Shown here: positions 1 through 9,363 of the stretch, one piece after another
Numbering within the stretch: the stretch's first letter is position 1
Layout of the letters: each line of letters starts with the position of its first letter
The notes under the pieces: model-generated
Told to the model about the DNA's origin: nothing
Seen by the model: only the letters and a program-made list of their open reading frames with translations
Database searches by the model: none
Position numbers and translations under genes: made by a program
Assembly: GCA_043764095.1 (NCBI GenBank)
Contig: JAYUKX010000197.1
Location: 62,001-126,000 of the forward strand
Length of the DNA stretch: 64,000 bases
Reading direction: 5' to 3'
Origin: M3007 sp043764095
GTDB taxonomy: Bacteria > Bacteroidota > Bacteroidia > Chitinophagales > Saprospiraceae

Positions 1-1355
1 TCTTCGTGCCATAAACTTGCAGCGCGATAAATTGCATATACGGCATCTTCTAAACTAAATTGATCAAACCTAATACCTCGTCCGCTGCCATCTGGCTCAC
101 CCATATCTGGTACGGTATCTTTGAGTCCGCCGATAGAACGCACAATTGGTATTGTACCATAACGCATAGAGTACAATTGATTGAGGCCGCATGGTTCTAC
201 CCTCGAAGGCATTATTAAATAATCGGAACCGGCGTAAATTTGATGCGAAAGTGCCTCATTGTAATCAATTACCGCATTAAAACGTCCGCTATACGTATGC
301 GCCATGCTTTTAAATTCATTTTGGGTCCAAGTCTCACCCGTACCTAGCACCAAAAAGGATACCCGCGCGCCGGAATTAAGGAACCGCTTATATACTTCGG
401 GCAAAAGATCACTGCCTTTTTCACCAACCATACGACCGATAAAACTAACCAATGGCCAATCTTTTCGTAGGCCAAACCACTCACAAAGTACGGCTTTATT
501 GGCTGCTTTAAATGCCTTAATAGATGCGGGTTTGTTACTTTCCAAACGGGATTGTACCATTGGATCTGTTTTAGGATCCCAAACATTGGCATCAATACCA
601 TTAATAATGCCAGTTTCTTTGCGCCATTCTTGCTGAAATAATGATTCCAATCCCATACTACTTTGATGTAATTCATAGAGGTAAGAGTTGGAAACCGTTG
701 TTACAGCCCACGCTGTTTTAATAGCACCCGCCATTGGGTTCACAACACCATTCCAGTCAAGAATAGTACCTGTGCCTGGTTCATAAGGCGGTAGTAAGGG
801 CGCGTTTTTCCAGCCAAATGCGCCTTGATATTGGCCATTATGGATCGTAAATACGGTTGGAATGGGTGCTAGTTGTTGGTATTTGGGGCAATACTTCATC
901 ATCCAAGGGATGAGGCCAGTATGATGGTCGTGGCAATGAATCACCAAAGGACGATCGTGCCAAGGGAATGACATCAGCCATTCCAATACCGCTTGTTGGA
1001 AAGCAACCGAACGCCGAACTTCGTCGCTATACGGCGCACCCGACGGATCGTTATAAATACCGGGTCTGTCAAATAATCCCGGTAGATGTACCGTAAATAA
1101 AGGATAACCAAGTGTATTGCCTGCTTGTTGGTGCACCTCAAAATAGTGCTCTGTCCAGTCGATCCACACTGATCCGCTATATACTGTGATCCATTCTGCA
1201 GCATTGATCCATTTCGTTGCGTATTTGGGAATAATAGCAGCAGAGAGCATGTCGGCAGCGGAAAAATACTTAGGGAGCGAACCCACTACGTCGCCTAATC
1301 CACCTGTTTTGGCGGCAGGATAGCACTCCGCAGAAACATGAAGTATTTGTATCAT
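1..1355 (-). CDS. glgA: Glycogen (starch) synthase, partial (C-terminus beyond window)
   Basis: Transfers glucose from a nucleotide-sugar donor to a growing alpha-1,4-glucan in the cytoplasm (GT5 family). Reading leftward from the ATG at 1355 the protein begins MIQILHVSAECYPAAKTGG, with the GT5 KTGGLGDV motif at about residues 16-23 that binds the sugar nucleotide. Further on are HCHDHHTG, FTIHNGQYQG, NGIDANVWDP and, near the window edge, a glycosyltransferase segment with SRVEPCGLNQLYSMRYG. About 451 codons are visible without a stop; the last part of the GT-B fold lies outside the window. It is transcribed divergently from the T9SS gene to its right. The family call is secure; whether the donor is ADP- or UDP-glucose cannot be told. 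Confidence 0.95.
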   Translation of the reverse strand, partial: MIQILHVSAECYPAAKTGGLGDVVGSLPKYFSAADMLSAAIIPKYATKWINAAEWITVYSGSVWIDWTEHYFEVHQQAGNTLGYPLFTVHLPGLFDRPGIYNDPSGAPYSDEVRRSVAFQQAVLEWLMSFPWHDRPLVIHCHDHHTGLIPWMMKYCPKYQQLAPIPTVFTIHNGQYQGAFGWKNAPLLPPYEPGTGTILDWNGVVNPMAGAIKTAWAVTTVSNSYLYELHQSSMGLESLFQQEWRKETGIINGIDANVWDPKTDPMVQSRLESNKPASIKAFKAANKAVLCEWFGLRKDWPLVSFIGRMVGEKGSDLLPEVYKRFLNSGARVSFLVLGTGETWTQNEFKSMAHTYSGRFNAVIDYNEALSHQIYAGSDYLIMPSRVEPCGLNQLYSMRYGTIPIVRSIGGLKDTVPDMGEPDGSGRGIRFDQFSLEDAVYAIYRAASLWHE

Positions 1356-1506
1356 AAGTGTGTCGGATTTTTTTTTAATTTGATGACCAAATAAGATTTG
1401 GAATGCAGTTTTTCTTTTTGTACCGCGAAATGTACACCTAAGATTTATTTGATTGCATCAAAAACGTGTGTATTTTTTTACCTTGTGGCCAAATTTTTTA
1501 TATAAC

Positions 1507-4266
1507 ATGAAAATAGGCTATTTTTTACCCGTTTTGCTCTTAATTGGAGCAGTTTATTTCTTGAAAAATCAACCCTTAGTTGCTGTCCATATTCCTTCTG
1601 GTGAACAGGAGGAAAACAAGGAGGCTCGTGCCGCATGGGATAAAATGCGACTGGCCGATCCAGCAACAGGCGAAATTCCATTGGGCATATCTTATTTGGA
1701 GCGTCAGTTTGCTGCGCAAATGCCGATCGCAGCGCAGGAGCGGGGTGGTGCCGGTACATGGGAAGTACGTGGCCCTTGGAACGTAGGTGGACGTACCCGT
1801 GCGTTAGCATTGGATGTTGTTAACCCCAGTCATATTTTTGCCGGTGGTGTTTCTGGCGGTCTTTGGGAAAGTACCGATGCTGGCCAATCTTGGCAACGCC
1901 GTACGCCACTTAATGCACATCCCGGAGTTGTGAGTATTGCACAAGATAAAAGACCTGGTAAAACCAATAATTGGTACTATATTTCAGGCGAGATAACAGG
2001 TACTTCCGCCAGCGGTGGTTCTGCTTTTTATTTGGGCGATGGTATGTTCAAAAGCACGGATAATGGACAAACCTGGACGGTGATCAATAGTACCGCCAAT
2101 GGAGCGGCACAATTATTTACAGATGTTTGGCAAAGTGGGTGGCGGGTAGTTACCGATCCTACTGCACCCACTAACCAAGATGTATTGTACGCTGCTACTT
2201 ATGGTGCTATATGGCGTTCAATTAATGGTGGTTCCAGTTGGACGGCGGTGCGTGGTGGCCAAACTGGTACTTCTTATTATACCGATGTTGCGATTACTTC
2301 CACGGGTGTATTATATGCTACTTTTAGGAGTGGTAGCGCAGATGGCGGTGTTTGGCGGAGTACTAATGGTACTACATGGACAAAAATTACCCCAACCACT
2401 GGATTCCCTACTACTTACGACCGGTTTGTTATCGGTATTAACCCGAATAACGAAAATGAAGTCTATATCTTAGGTGCGACGCCTGGTTTTGGCCATTATA
2501 ATCGGTATATTGACTCTGATGACTGGACAAGCCTTTGGAAATACAATTATGTAAGTGGTGATGGCAGCGGTGCTGGCGGTACTTGGAGTGATTTATCCCA
2601 AAATTTACCATCAGTGGGTACGCAATTTGATAAATTTGCGGCACAAGGCGGTTATGATTTAGTGGTAAAAGTACAACCCGGTACTAATAATGTGTTTGTG
2701 GGTGGTACCAATTTGTACCGTTCGACAGATGGATTTACAACACCTAATAATACAACGCATATTGGTGGGTACAAACCCGGTACGGAATTACCTTATTTTG
2801 AATTGTACCCCAATCACCACCCAGATGTACATGATATTGTTTTTCACCCGACCGAAACTAACGTGATGATTTCGGCATCCGACGGTGGTTTGCACCGCAC
2901 AGAAAACTGTAATGCTCCCGTGGTAGAATGGTCTTATTTGAATAGCGGTTATCGTACCAGCCAGTTTTATACAGCGATTATTGATAAAAACACTGCCAAC
3001 GACTCTACTATAATTGGCGGTTTGCAGGACAACGGCAATTTCTTTGTCAATTCAAAAAACACAACAGCGCCGTGGAAACAAACTGTGAATGGCGATGGTG
3101 CTTTTGGAGCTATTCCTGCGGGTAAACCATTTTATGTCCTTTCAATACAAAAAGGCCGCTTGGTTAAATGTAATATTGATAATCAAGGTAATGTAAACGC
3201 ATTTAGGCGTTTCGATCCCATAGGCCCTAATAAAGATGATTATATGTTTATCAACCCTTTAGCAATGGATCCAATCGATCAAAATGTACTCTATTTGCCT
3301 GCTGGAAGGCATTTTTATCGGCAAAATAACCTCGCGGATATTCAAGTAAACAACCAATGGGATAGCATTGCACAAGGTTGGGTAAAATCTAACGATACTA
3401 TTGTTGCAATCAATGATGCAAATGCAGAGCACAGTTTTTCGGCCATTGCTGTTTCTAATGCTAATCCAGCACATCGGGTATATTTGGGTACAACACGTGG
3501 TAAACTCTTTAAAATTGAGAATGCGAATACCGCTGCTACGCCAGTTCTTGTACCGCTTAATTTACCTAATTCCACCAACACCAATTATGTATCCTGTATC
3601 GCAGTGGATCCAGATAATGCGGATAAGGTGGTACTTGTTTACTCCAATTACGGCACTTATAGTATATTCATGTCCACTAATGGCGGTACGAGCTGGAAAA
3701 AAGCCGCTGGTAATTTAGAGCAATCACTTGGCGGACAGGGCAATGGCCCATCGATACGTTGGATCAGCATCCTTCCATTTCCCGATGGCAAACGCAAGTA
3801 TTTTTGCGGTACTTCCACAGGATTATATTCAGCCGATACTTTGGTTGAGCCAGCTACCGGCAACACAGGGACGCAATGGGTGCAAGAAGCACCAGATTTG
3901 ATTGGTAATACGGTCATTAATCATATTGAAGTACGTCCTTCGGATGGTTTAGTCGTTGTGGCAACGCACGGTACTGGTATGTATTCTGCCAATTTTACGG
4001 CAACTTCTGGTATTAATGAACCAAATACATTGGCAAATGTGCAAGTTTGGCCTAATCCAGCCAGCGATGTAGTTCGTTGCTCTTGGCAAAAAGGCGATCC
4101 AACAGTACAAGTAAAAATGTACGATCAATCTGGACGAGTCGTCAGGAATATGCCGCTCACCGGAGGTTCGGGGCAAATTCCTATCCAAGATCTACCCAAT
4201 GGCATCTATTATTACGAAATTAATGGACGCGGATGGACAAAAACGGGGAAATTGGTACATTTATAA
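1507..4266 (+). CDS. Secreted sortilin/BNR beta-propeller protein with T9SS type A sorting domain
   Basis: Large secreted protein of unknown substrate. The preferred start, MKIGYFLPVLLLIGAVYF, gives a compact signal peptide; an in-frame ATG at 1453 would add 18 residues before it. The body carries repeated Asp-box motifs (STDAGQSWQ, STDNGQTWT, SINGGSSWT, STNGGTSWK) typical of Vps10/sialidase-like beta-propellers. The last 75 or so residues, from VQVWPNPASD to the terminal GKLVHL, form a type A T9SS sorting domain, which targets the protein through the outer membrane and is normally cleaved at the surface. It stands alone between divergent glgA and downstream paaZ (47 bp gap). A carbohydrate-binding or surface-adhesion role is inference only. 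Confidence 0.88.
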   Translation: MKIGYFLPVLLLIGAVYFLKNQPLVAVHIPSGEQEENKEARAAWDKMRLADPATGEIPLGISYLERQFAAQMPIAAQERGGAGTWEVRGPWNVGGRTRALALDVVNPSHIFAGGVSGGLWESTDAGQSWQRRTPLNAHPGVVSIAQDKRPGKTNNWYYISGEITGTSASGGSAFYLGDGMFKSTDNGQTWTVINSTANGAAQLFTDVWQSGWRVVTDPTAPTNQDVLYAATYGAIWRSINGGSSWTAVRGGQTGTSYYTDVAITSTGVLYATFRSGSADGGVWRSTNGTTWTKITPTTGFPTTYDRFVIGINPNNENEVYILGATPGFGHYNRYIDSDDWTSLWKYNYVSGDGSGAGGTWSDLSQNLPSVGTQFDKFAAQGGYDLVVKVQPGTNNVFVGGTNLYRSTDGFTTPNNTTHIGGYKPGTELPYFELYPNHHPDVHDIVFHPTETNVMISASDGGLHRTENCNAPVVEWSYLNSGYRTSQFYTAIIDKNTANDSTIIGGLQDNGNFFVNSKNTTAPWKQTVNGDGAFGAIPAGKPFYVLSIQKGRLVKCNIDNQGNVNAFRRFDPIGPNKDDYMFINPLAMDPIDQNVLYLPAGRHFYRQNNLADIQVNNQWDSIAQGWVKSNDTIVAINDANAEHSFSAIAVSNANPAHRVYLGTTRGKLFKIENANTAATPVLVPLNLPNSTNTNYVSCIAVDPDNADKVVLVYSNYGTYSIFMSTNGGTSWKKAAGNLEQSLGGQGNGPSIRWISILPFPDGKRKYFCGTSTGLYSADTLVEPATGNTGTQWVQEAPDLIGNTVINHIEVRPSDGLVVVATHGTGMYSANFTATSGINEPNTLANVQVWPNPASDVVRCSWQKGDPTVQVKMYDQSGRVVRNMPLTGGSGQIPIQDLPNGIYYYEINGRGWTKTGKLVHL

Positions 4267-4313
4267 CGCTCAGATTCATAATGCCCTACAAAGCAACACC
4301 ACCACAGTAAAGC

Positions 4314-6362
4314 ATGCAACTTAATAATTATACCCTAGGCCAATGGCAGCCCGGCACCGGTGATGGCGTACCACAGTACAACGCGATCACTGGTGCCCTC
4401 ATCGGTACGGCCTCCGATCAAGGCTTGGATTATCAGGCCATTTTAGATTATGCACGTTCAAAAGGTAATCCCGTTTTGCGGCGTATGACCTTCCAAGAGC
4501 GCGGTTTGATGCTCAAAAACCTAGCCTTTTACCTCACAGAGCGCAAAGAGCGGTATTATGCCGTTTCGGCTTGGACTGGTGCCACCCGCGCCGATAGTTG
4601 GGTGGATATAGAGGGCGGTATTGGTAATCTATTTGCCAACGCTTCCCTCCGGCGGCGTTTCCCGAATGAACCTTATTATGTAGAAGGGGAAACGATACGG
4701 CTATCCAAAGAAAATACGTTTTCAGGACACCATATCCTCACACCCAAACGCGGAGTAGCAGTGCATATCAATGCCTTTAATTTCCCGATTTGGGGTATGT
4801 TGGAAAAAATTGCCGTCAATCTACTCGCTGGTGTGCCCGCCGTGGTAAAAGCGAGCGAACATACTTCTTACCTAACGGAATGTATGGTGCGCGATATAGT
4901 GGAAAGCAAAATTTTGCCCGAAGGCGCATTACAATTGCTGGTAGGGCAGGGTAGGGGCATACTGGATTTTCTTACCCCACAAGATGTGGTCACTTTTACA
5001 GGTTCGGCTGAAACGGGTAAAAAACTACGCGTGCATCCTGCTATTGTGCAACATTCAGTACCTTTCAATATGGAAGCCGATTCGCTCAATGCGGCCATTC
5101 TTGGTGAGGATGCACAACCGGGTACGCCCGAATTTGACCTTTTTATCAAAGAGTGCCGTAGGGAAATAGTCACTAAGGCTGGCCAAAAATGTACGGCTGT
5201 GCGTCGCATTATTATACCTGAAAATCTATTGGAAGCGGTGCAAAAAGCCTTATCCAAGGAATTGTCCAAAACCGTAATTGGCGACCCAGCCGCTGAAGGT
5301 GTGCGCATGGGCGCATTGATCAATCGACAACAATTGGAGCGGGTACAGGCCAAACTTGCCGAAATGGCGCAACTTACACCTATTATATATGGTGATGCTG
5401 ATGATTTTGAGTTAACAGGTGCCAACCGCGAGCAAGGTGCGTTTATGCCGCCCATTCTTATGCTCAATGAGCACCCAATGACGCAATTGATTTCGCATGA
5501 AAATGAGTGTTTTGGTCCTATTTCTACCTTAATGCCTTATAAAAACTTAGGGGAGGCCATCGAAATTGCTTGTTTGGGCAAAGGCTCGCTGGTATCCACC
5601 ATTTGTAGTTACGACCGCGCCATACAACGCGAATACGTACTGGAAGCCGCTGCCTGGCACGGTCGCATTTTGATGCTCAACCGCGATTCGGCAAAAGAAA
5701 GCACCGGACACGGTTCGCCTATGCCTCTGCTCGTACATGGTGGACCTGGACACGCGGGTGGCGGCGAAGAAATGGGCGGAATGCGAGGGGTATTGCACTA
5801 TCTCCAACGCACCGCTATTCAGGGTCACCCTACTGATATTACCTTGGTGACACACCAGTTTCAAAGTGGTGCCGAGCAAACGGAAACGCCTGTTCACCCG
5901 TTTAAAAAGCACTTTGAGGAACTGTTTGTAGGTGAAACACTCGTTACCGCAAAACATACAGTGAGCGAAGCCGATATCCATAATTTTGCCAACGTTTCCG
6001 GTGATAATTTCTACGCACACATGGACGCGACAGCCTTGGAGGGCACACCCTTCAAAGGCCGTGTAGCGCATGGCTATTTCGTATTGTCCAAAGCCGCTGG
6101 CCTTTTTGTAGATGCCAAAAAAGGGCCAGTTTTGTTGAATTATGGCTTAGATGAATGCCGTTTTATCAAACCTGTTTATCCTGGTACTACTATCGGTGTT
6201 CGGCTGACTGTAAAAGAAAAGGTATTACAAGAGTACGACCCCACTAAGGAAGGCGTGGCAGCCATTCCGCGTGGTATTGTAAAATGGTTGGTAGATGTAT
6301 ATGACGAAACGGGCGAATCGGTGGCAATTGCTACGATTTTGACGATGGTGCGGTGCAAATAA
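4314..6362 (+). CDS. paaZ: Bifunctional oxepin-CoA hydrolase / semialdehyde dehydrogenase PaaZ
   Basis: In phenylacetate catabolism PaaZ opens the oxepin-CoA ring with its C-terminal hydratase domain and oxidises the resulting aldehyde with its N-terminal dehydrogenase domain. The protein is 682 aa, matching E. coli PaaZ (681 aa). Residues 1-510 are an aldehyde dehydrogenase fold with general base E254 (NMEADSLN) and nucleophile C293 (GQKCTAVRR). Residues 530-682 are a MaoC-like (R)-hydratase with the catalytic pair D564 and H569 in SGDNFYAHMD. No other paa genes are in this window; the neighbours are a secreted protein and a convergent lipoprotein gene that ends 3 bp away. All four catalytic residues are present, so it should be functional. 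Confidence 0.95.
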   Translation: MQLNNYTLGQWQPGTGDGVPQYNAITGALIGTASDQGLDYQAILDYARSKGNPVLRRMTFQERGLMLKNLAFYLTERKERYYAVSAWTGATRADSWVDIEGGIGNLFANASLRRRFPNEPYYVEGETIRLSKENTFSGHHILTPKRGVAVHINAFNFPIWGMLEKIAVNLLAGVPAVVKASEHTSYLTECMVRDIVESKILPEGALQLLVGQGRGILDFLTPQDVVTFTGSAETGKKLRVHPAIVQHSVPFNMEADSLNAAILGEDAQPGTPEFDLFIKECRREIVTKAGQKCTAVRRIIIPENLLEAVQKALSKELSKTVIGDPAAEGVRMGALINRQQLERVQAKLAEMAQLTPIIYGDADDFELTGANREQGAFMPPILMLNEHPMTQLISHENECFGPISTLMPYKNLGEAIEIACLGKGSLVSTICSYDRAIQREYVLEAAAWHGRILMLNRDSAKESTGHGSPMPLLVHGGPGHAGGGEEMGGMRGVLHYLQRTAIQGHPTDITLVTHQFQSGAEQTETPVHPFKKHFEELFVGETLVTAKHTVSEADIHNFANVSGDNFYAHMDATALEGTPFKGRVAHGYFVLSKAAGLFVDAKKGPVLLNYGLDECRFIKPVYPGTTIGVRLTVKEKVLQEYDPTKEGVAAIPRGIVKWLVDVYDETGESVAIATILTMVRCK

Positions 6363-6364
6363 CG

Positions 6365-7237
6365 CTACAACCCATACAGATACTTCAAAGTCAGCGGCAG
6401 TTGTGCCTGTACATCAGGGTGCTCATCCTCGATAAAGTACTGTTTTACGCCTGTGGCCAAAGCCGTACTTAGCACGTTTTTCATGTCGATTTGACCAGTG
6501 CCAGCCACTACGCAATTCTCAACGGGAGAATGACCTGTAAAAATACCCGTTTCTACGCCCTTTTTCATGTCTTTGATATGGAGTGACCAAAAACGACCCG
6601 GGTATTTTTTCATCAATTCTACCGGATTCACCCCGCCATGTTGTACCCAGTAAGTATCCAATTCAAATGCGGTATTTACTGGGTTCATTTGCTGTGCCAT
6701 TAGGTCGAAAAAAGTACCTTCCGGACAGGGTTTGAACTCATAACCGTGGGTATGGTAATACAATTTTATACCATATACGCTGAGTTTTTCAGCGGCGGCA
6801 TTGAACACAGCAATGGCTTTTTCTGCGTCTTCGCGTTTAAAATCATCGCCTTCGTGATCGATCCATGCACAACCTGCATACGAAACGCCCAGTGCTTGGC
6901 AATCTTTGACAATCAGGTCGATACTATCCCGAAAATTGCCAAAAGGGAACAATACGCCCTCTGGTTTTAAGCCCGCTTTATCCAATGCTGTTTTGAATTG
7001 GGAAGCCGTTTGGCCATAAAATCCACCGAGTTCTACGGTTTTTAGTTGCAGTGTTTTGGCGATATAGTTCAAGGTGCCCGGTACGTCTTTCGCAAATTGA
7101 TCGCGCAAACTATACAACTGAATACCTGTTTTCTCTTGCATGCTTTTGCCCAATGCGGTGGGTTGTTGTGGTGTGGTTTTAGGTTCGTTGGCGCAGCCCA
7201 AAAAGAGGAGTAGTGCAATAATGGATAAATAACGCAT
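6365..7237 (-). CDS. Lipoprotein of the sugar phosphate isomerase/epimerase (xylose isomerase-like TIM barrel) family
   Basis: A 290-aa protein with a lipobox ending LFLGC at Cys15, so it is probably lipid-anchored in the cell envelope. The rest is an AP-endonuclease-2-like TIM barrel: IQLYSLRDQF near the start, YYHTHGYEF, FELDTYWVQHGG, LHIKDMKKG and FIEDEHP supply the His/Glu/Asp residues that usually bind a divalent metal in this family. Members act on sugars or inositol derivatives, but the substrate cannot be inferred here. It is convergent with paaZ (2 bp between stops), suggesting a compact arrangement without a dedicated terminator. Confidence 0.82.
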   Translation of the reverse strand: MRYLSIIALLLFLGCANEPKTTPQQPTALGKSMQEKTGIQLYSLRDQFAKDVPGTLNYIAKTLQLKTVELGGFYGQTASQFKTALDKAGLKPEGVLFPFGNFRDSIDLIVKDCQALGVSYAGCAWIDHEGDDFKREDAEKAIAVFNAAAEKLSVYGIKLYYHTHGYEFKPCPEGTFFDLMAQQMNPVNTAFELDTYWVQHGGVNPVELMKKYPGRFWSLHIKDMKKGVETGIFTGHSPVENCVVAGTGQIDMKNVLSTALATGVKQYFIEDEHPDVQAQLPLTLKYLYGL

Positions 7238-7410
7238 GGATTTTAATAATTTTTAGATTAAACGATGTGCAAATATCAACTATTTTTTGACTAATGTGTC
7301 TAATTGTTTTATCGTAGATTCTTGTTGCTTAATAAAACCCTCCATTGATTTTGTATTCGGTAAGTTATCATTTTGATGTTTTTCGATAAGGGGTAGCGTT
7401 TTTCTTATAA

Positions 7411-7788
7411 TTACCTTACATCCACCACTTTGTCATCCTCAAATTCAATACTTAGTTCCTCGGGTATGTCATTTCCAAAAACACTTGGTAGCCAACCCAA
7501 ATAGTAAGTCCAATGATTGCTTTGATTGTTGTTATTGTCGTCGTCTCCCAGTAATTGCCGAACCTCTTCGTGCATCTTTCCGACCAACATATTGGTTTCA
7601 ATAATATCCTCAGAAAGTTCGTAACGTGTATCTTTTTCCGTCAGCCACTTTTGTTGATCGAATGCTATAGAAGGGTAGTAGCAAAGGATACCAATGATAA
7701 CTATGACCATCCCGATGAATATCAAGGTGTAGATAAAATTGTTGTAATCCAAGTTGCAATTTTTCTGGTTTGATCCACTTTTATCCAT
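7411..7788 (-). CDS. Small membrane protein with BamE/SmpA-like C-terminal motif
   Basis: A 125-aa protein of unknown function. Residues 18-43 form one transmembrane segment (core FIYTLIFIGMVIVIIGIL), followed by an outward domain. The region GKMHEEVRQLLGDD, then YYLGW and a final EFEDDKVVDVR, resembles the SmpA/BamE-like fold seen in small envelope proteins (G-x4-V-x3-LG, later a strand ending in KV-x-x-V). That assignment is tentative. Its start lies inside a 59-codon ORF upstream (7722..7901), so the two may be translationally coupled. TAACTTTG (8011..8018) and TACTTTTG (7985..7992) boxes on the same strand could drive both. Confidence 0.6.
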   Translation of the reverse strand: MDKSGSNQKNCNLDYNNFIYTLIFIGMVIVIIGILCYYPSIAFDQQKWLTEKDTRYELSEDIIETNMLVGKMHEEVRQLLGDDDNNNNQSNHWTYYLGWLPSVFGNDIPEELSIEFEDDKVVDVR

Positions 7789-7901
7789 TTTTTAAATAGC
7801 CAGCGCCAAAAGAAAAAAGTTGGAATACCAAGGATGAAGAGTATATAATATACTTCTTTGTTCAATGAAAAAAGTAGTGGAATGTAAAGAGATATCGTCA
7901 T
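7722..7901 (-). CDS. Candidate 59-aa membrane microprotein overlapping the next gene
   Basis: ATG at 7901 opens 59 codons ending in TGA at 7722. The peptide has two hydrophobic stretches, SLYIPLLFSL and YYILFILGIPTFFFW, then a basic tail RWLFKKWIKVDQTRK, which looks like a small membrane protein. It overlaps the first 67 bases of the 125-aa gene in another frame. Two TAnnTTTG boxes lie about 85-115 bases upstream. The evidence is position and composition only; it could be fortuitous. Confidence 0.35.
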   Translation of the reverse strand: MTISLYIPLLFSLNKEVYYILFILGIPTFFFWRWLFKKWIKVDQTRKIATWITTILSTP

Positions 7902-8010
7902 TTTTGAAATAAAATTGATGGTTTACGGATCATTAAACAGTAGAAATCCAATATAGAGTAACCATTTTTTGTTTTGGTCAATCCCAAAAGTAAGACGGTA
8001 AAATATGTGG

Positions 8011-8018
8011 CAAAGTTA
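8011..8018 (-). promoter_or_regulatory. Putative -7 box TAACTTTG
   Basis: On the minus strand TAACTTTG matches the Bacteroidota sigma-A -7 consensus TAnnTTTG. A second match, TACTTTTG, lies at 7985..7992. Both point to the 59-codon ORF and the 125-aa membrane protein gene. No convincing -33 TTTG was seen. Confidence 0.35.
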
Positions 8019-8114
8019 GTTTTGTGATTGATATTTTACGTATAAAAGTAAATCAATAAATTAATGCCCCTAAAAAATGTGCTATACAATACCCGTTACA
8101 CTCAATTTGATTAC

Positions 8115-8153
8115 AAAAAAAGCCCGTTATCACGATTTAGTGTGGTAACGGGC
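8115..8153 (-). terminator. Rho-independent terminator, possibly bidirectional
   Basis: 12-bp arms (8122..8133 and 8142..8153, GCCCGTTATCAC with GTGGTAACGGGC, one G-T pair) around an 8-base loop. On the minus strand a run of seven U follows, directly downstream of the outer-membrane protein gene ending at 8191. A shorter T run follows on the plus side. Confidence 0.85.
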
Positions 8154-8190
8154 CTGTTTTACTTAAAAGAATGCCATGCAATGCAGATGC

Positions 8191-9363
8191 CTAAGGACTA
8201 ACCAAATGAATACCAATATTAAAATACAATGGATTACCTATTGTATTCAGCATTGCAAATTTTTGATTACTGGTGAATCCCCTAAAGAAATCCTTGCCGT
8301 TGTCCTCTAAATAATCGGCATTGAACGACCAATCGTACCGCCAACCGGCCTGAAAACTCAGCCAAATAAAACCAGATAATTGCCTTTGGTACTCAGCGCG
8401 CGTGCGCATTTCGCCCCGGCGTATCTCAAGGCTGCGTTCGGTGTCCGAAAGTGATGCTATTCGATAACTTTGTCCTTCCAATTCGTAACCTACCAAAACG
8501 AGGTTACGTGGGTTGAAGGTGCGTCTAAAGTGAGCGCGTGCGGGAAACAAAATTTCGGTACCCCATTTGCGATTGGGTGCTGTGTAATTGAATAGCACAA
8601 CGGGCAGATAATTCATTTCACCTACCCTATAAGTACGAGCCACCCCTAAACCCCATTGCTTGCGGTCGTTGGGACGGCGGCCCCAAATAGCGGCTGCCGA
8701 ATACCGCAAATATCGGAGCGACTGGAAATCGCTAAACGAATAATCGCCGTTTAAATCTGAACTGCCTTGAAACAATAAAAAACTTTTCTCGCTCAAAGGC
8801 TTGAATATTGTGGTGTTCAGTGCTATCGTGCGCAAACCACCCGAACGCAAGGACGCAGTGAGGCTATTAGCAGGTTCTGGCTTTTGGTTTTGCTCCAAAT
8901 TATAACGGGTTTCCCAGTAATTAAAGCCCATTTGCCAAACGATACTATTTTTAGAGATAACGGGAATATTCGCCGATAAACGCAATCCACCCGTATAATT
9001 TGCACGTACTTCCTCTACAACTGACGGTTTATCACCCTCTGCATAAGCCCCAATGGCCGATATTTGCATGGTATAAGGCAATTGAGCGTCCCAGGCAACC
9101 GACACAAAACGCAGCGGACTTTGGTCAAACACTTTTGGACTACAGTATCGTTTAGTACCTGTATCCGTAAATTGTACATTATCGTAAATGCTGTAATCCT
9201 CCTCTGCTTCTGTTGCGGGCGGAAGCGTATCGGTAGTGGTTTGTGCCGAAATAACCGATACATCTGCTACTACCCAAAGCAGCGACAGGCAAAAAAAACG
9301 CCAATAAATAGATTTTATCACAGTAATATGGTTATTGTTTGACCTGAACACGTTTCCAAACAT
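8191..9363 (-). CDS. Outer membrane beta-barrel protein (DUF6268-like)
   Basis: A 390-aa secreted protein. The signal peptide core is FFCLSLLWVVADVSVISAQ. The mature part alternates polar and aromatic residues typical of an outer-membrane beta-barrel (NYTGGLRLSANIPVI, FNYWETRYNLEQ, GWRYDWSFNADYLE) and ends with an alternating strand. It most resembles the DUF6268 family of Bacteroidota barrels; function unknown. The ATG at 9363 overlaps the upstream gene by 32 bases. An in-frame GTG at 9321 would begin right before the signal peptide and remove the overlap, so it is a realistic alternative start. It is the last gene of a run from 10295 and is followed by a strong terminator. Confidence 0.7.
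   Translation of the reverse strand: MFGNVFRSNNNHITVIKSIYWRFFCLSLLWVVADVSVISAQTTTDTLPPATEAEEDYSIYDNVQFTDTGTKRYCSPKVFDQSPLRFVSVAWDAQLPYTMQISAIGAYAEGDKPSVVEEVRANYTGGLRLSANIPVISKNSIVWQMGFNYWETRYNLEQNQKPEPANSLTASLRSGGLRTIALNTTIFKPLSEKSFLLFQGSSDLNGDYSFSDFQSLRYLRYSAAAIWGRRPNDRKQWGLGVARTYRVGEMNYLPVVLFNYTAPNRKWGTEILFPARAHFRRTFNPRNLVLVGYELEGQSYRIASLSDTERSLEIRRGEMRTRAEYQRQLSGFIWLSFQAGWRYDWSFNADYLEDNGKDFFRGFTSNQKFAMLNTIGNPLYFNIGIHLVSP

Noticed and set aside
7280..7434. Frame ending STIKQLDTLVKK downstream of the 125-aa gene
   Set aside because: Looks faintly coding but has no start before an internal Met and overlaps the preceding gene's end; too weak to call, possibly a remnant of a frameshifted C-terminus.
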